Positions 5,209-5,324 of a stretch of 5,324 nucleotides of DNA are shown piece after piece. Numbering within the stretch: the first letter of the stretch is position 1; each line of letters starts with the position of its first letter. The position numbers and the translations under genes are program-made. The notes beneath the pieces were generated by a model. That model searched no databases, was not told where the DNA came from, and saw only the letters and a list, made by a program, of their open reading frames with translations. The stretch comes from Burkholderiales bacterium (GTDB lineage: Bacteria; Pseudomonadota; Gammaproteobacteria; Burkholderiales; Casimicrobiaceae): positions 1 to 5,324 of the forward strand of contig JANXNO010000531.1 of the NCBI GenBank assembly GCA_025354075.1. Reading direction: 5' to 3'.

Positions 5209-5324
5209 TCTTATCGGGGAACGCCCGACACACGTCGCCTACATCAGCCGGCAGCCTGTGACCCAGTTTTTACACACAGCAGATTTGCCCTCCAGTCCGC
5301 GCCGGGCGTCCTCGGCCTGCTGGC
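5209..5324. other. Right-edge region with weak hairpin, no gene assigned
   Basis: Six bases after the stop, TCGGG (5214-5218) and CCCGA (5224-5228) form a 5-bp stem with a 5-base loop, but no T-run follows, so it is at most a weak terminator. A TTTTT run further on (about 5266) has no clear stem before it. The last 80 bases are open in some frames on both strands, including a - strand frame that ends in TAG near 5245. They are too short to call. Confidence 0.4.

Noticed and set aside
5214..5270. Intrinsic terminator after the surface protein gene
   Set aside because: The stem at 5214-5228 has no T-run behind it, and the T-run near 5266 has no stable stem before it.

Overview
The window looks like chromosomal DNA of a Gram-negative proteobacterium. 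All supported genes lie on the + strand, several products carry Sec-type signal peptides or membrane segments, and the last gene ends in a PEP-CTERM/IPTL-CTERM-like surface-sorting tail. That tail, the DUF4424 protein and the single-domain globin together fit best with a betaproteobacterium such as a member of Burkholderiales. This taxon guess is inference, because there is no rRNA or housekeeping marker here. There are no tRNA, rRNA, CRISPR, transposase or phage genes in the window.

Layout. (1) 3-323: the C-terminal three quarters of a bacterial haemoglobin (globin), cut off by the left edge. Its CD1 Phe, E7 Gln and F8 His can be aligned residue by residue with E. coli Hmp. (2) 406-1422: an exported DUF4424 protein, after an 82-bp gap that holds a clean hairpin. 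(3) 1423-1717: a non-coding gap with several short inverted repeats. (4) 1718-3982: a probable three-gene operon. It encodes a signal-anchored protein of unknown function (399 aa), a small multi-pass membrane protein (165 aa) and a membrane-anchored CxxC protein (180 aa). The first junction is bridged by a 12-codon mini-ORF with ATGA and TGATG overlaps, and the second is a 10-base overlap. The second junction may instead be a frameshift that splits one longer membrane protein. (5) 3983-4536: a 554-bp region without a convincing gene. It holds a possible relic reading frame, a cluster of AACCG-type palindromes, a weak -10-like box and an inverted repeat in the presumed 5' leader. (6) 4537-5208: a secreted protein with a C-terminal sorting signal, best started at a TTG codon behind a good Shine-Dalgarno sequence rather than at the ATG at 4468. 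(7) 5209-5324: a weak hairpin and unassigned sequence up to the right edge.

How the genes relate. Only the 1718-3982 genes show operon-type spacing. The globin, the DUF4424 gene and the sorting-signal gene each have their own intergenic space and no visible functional link. I see no strong case for a new multi-gene system. The points most worth checking are the 3380-3450 junction, the mini-ORF bridge, the TTG start and the structured DNA in the two long intergenic regions.
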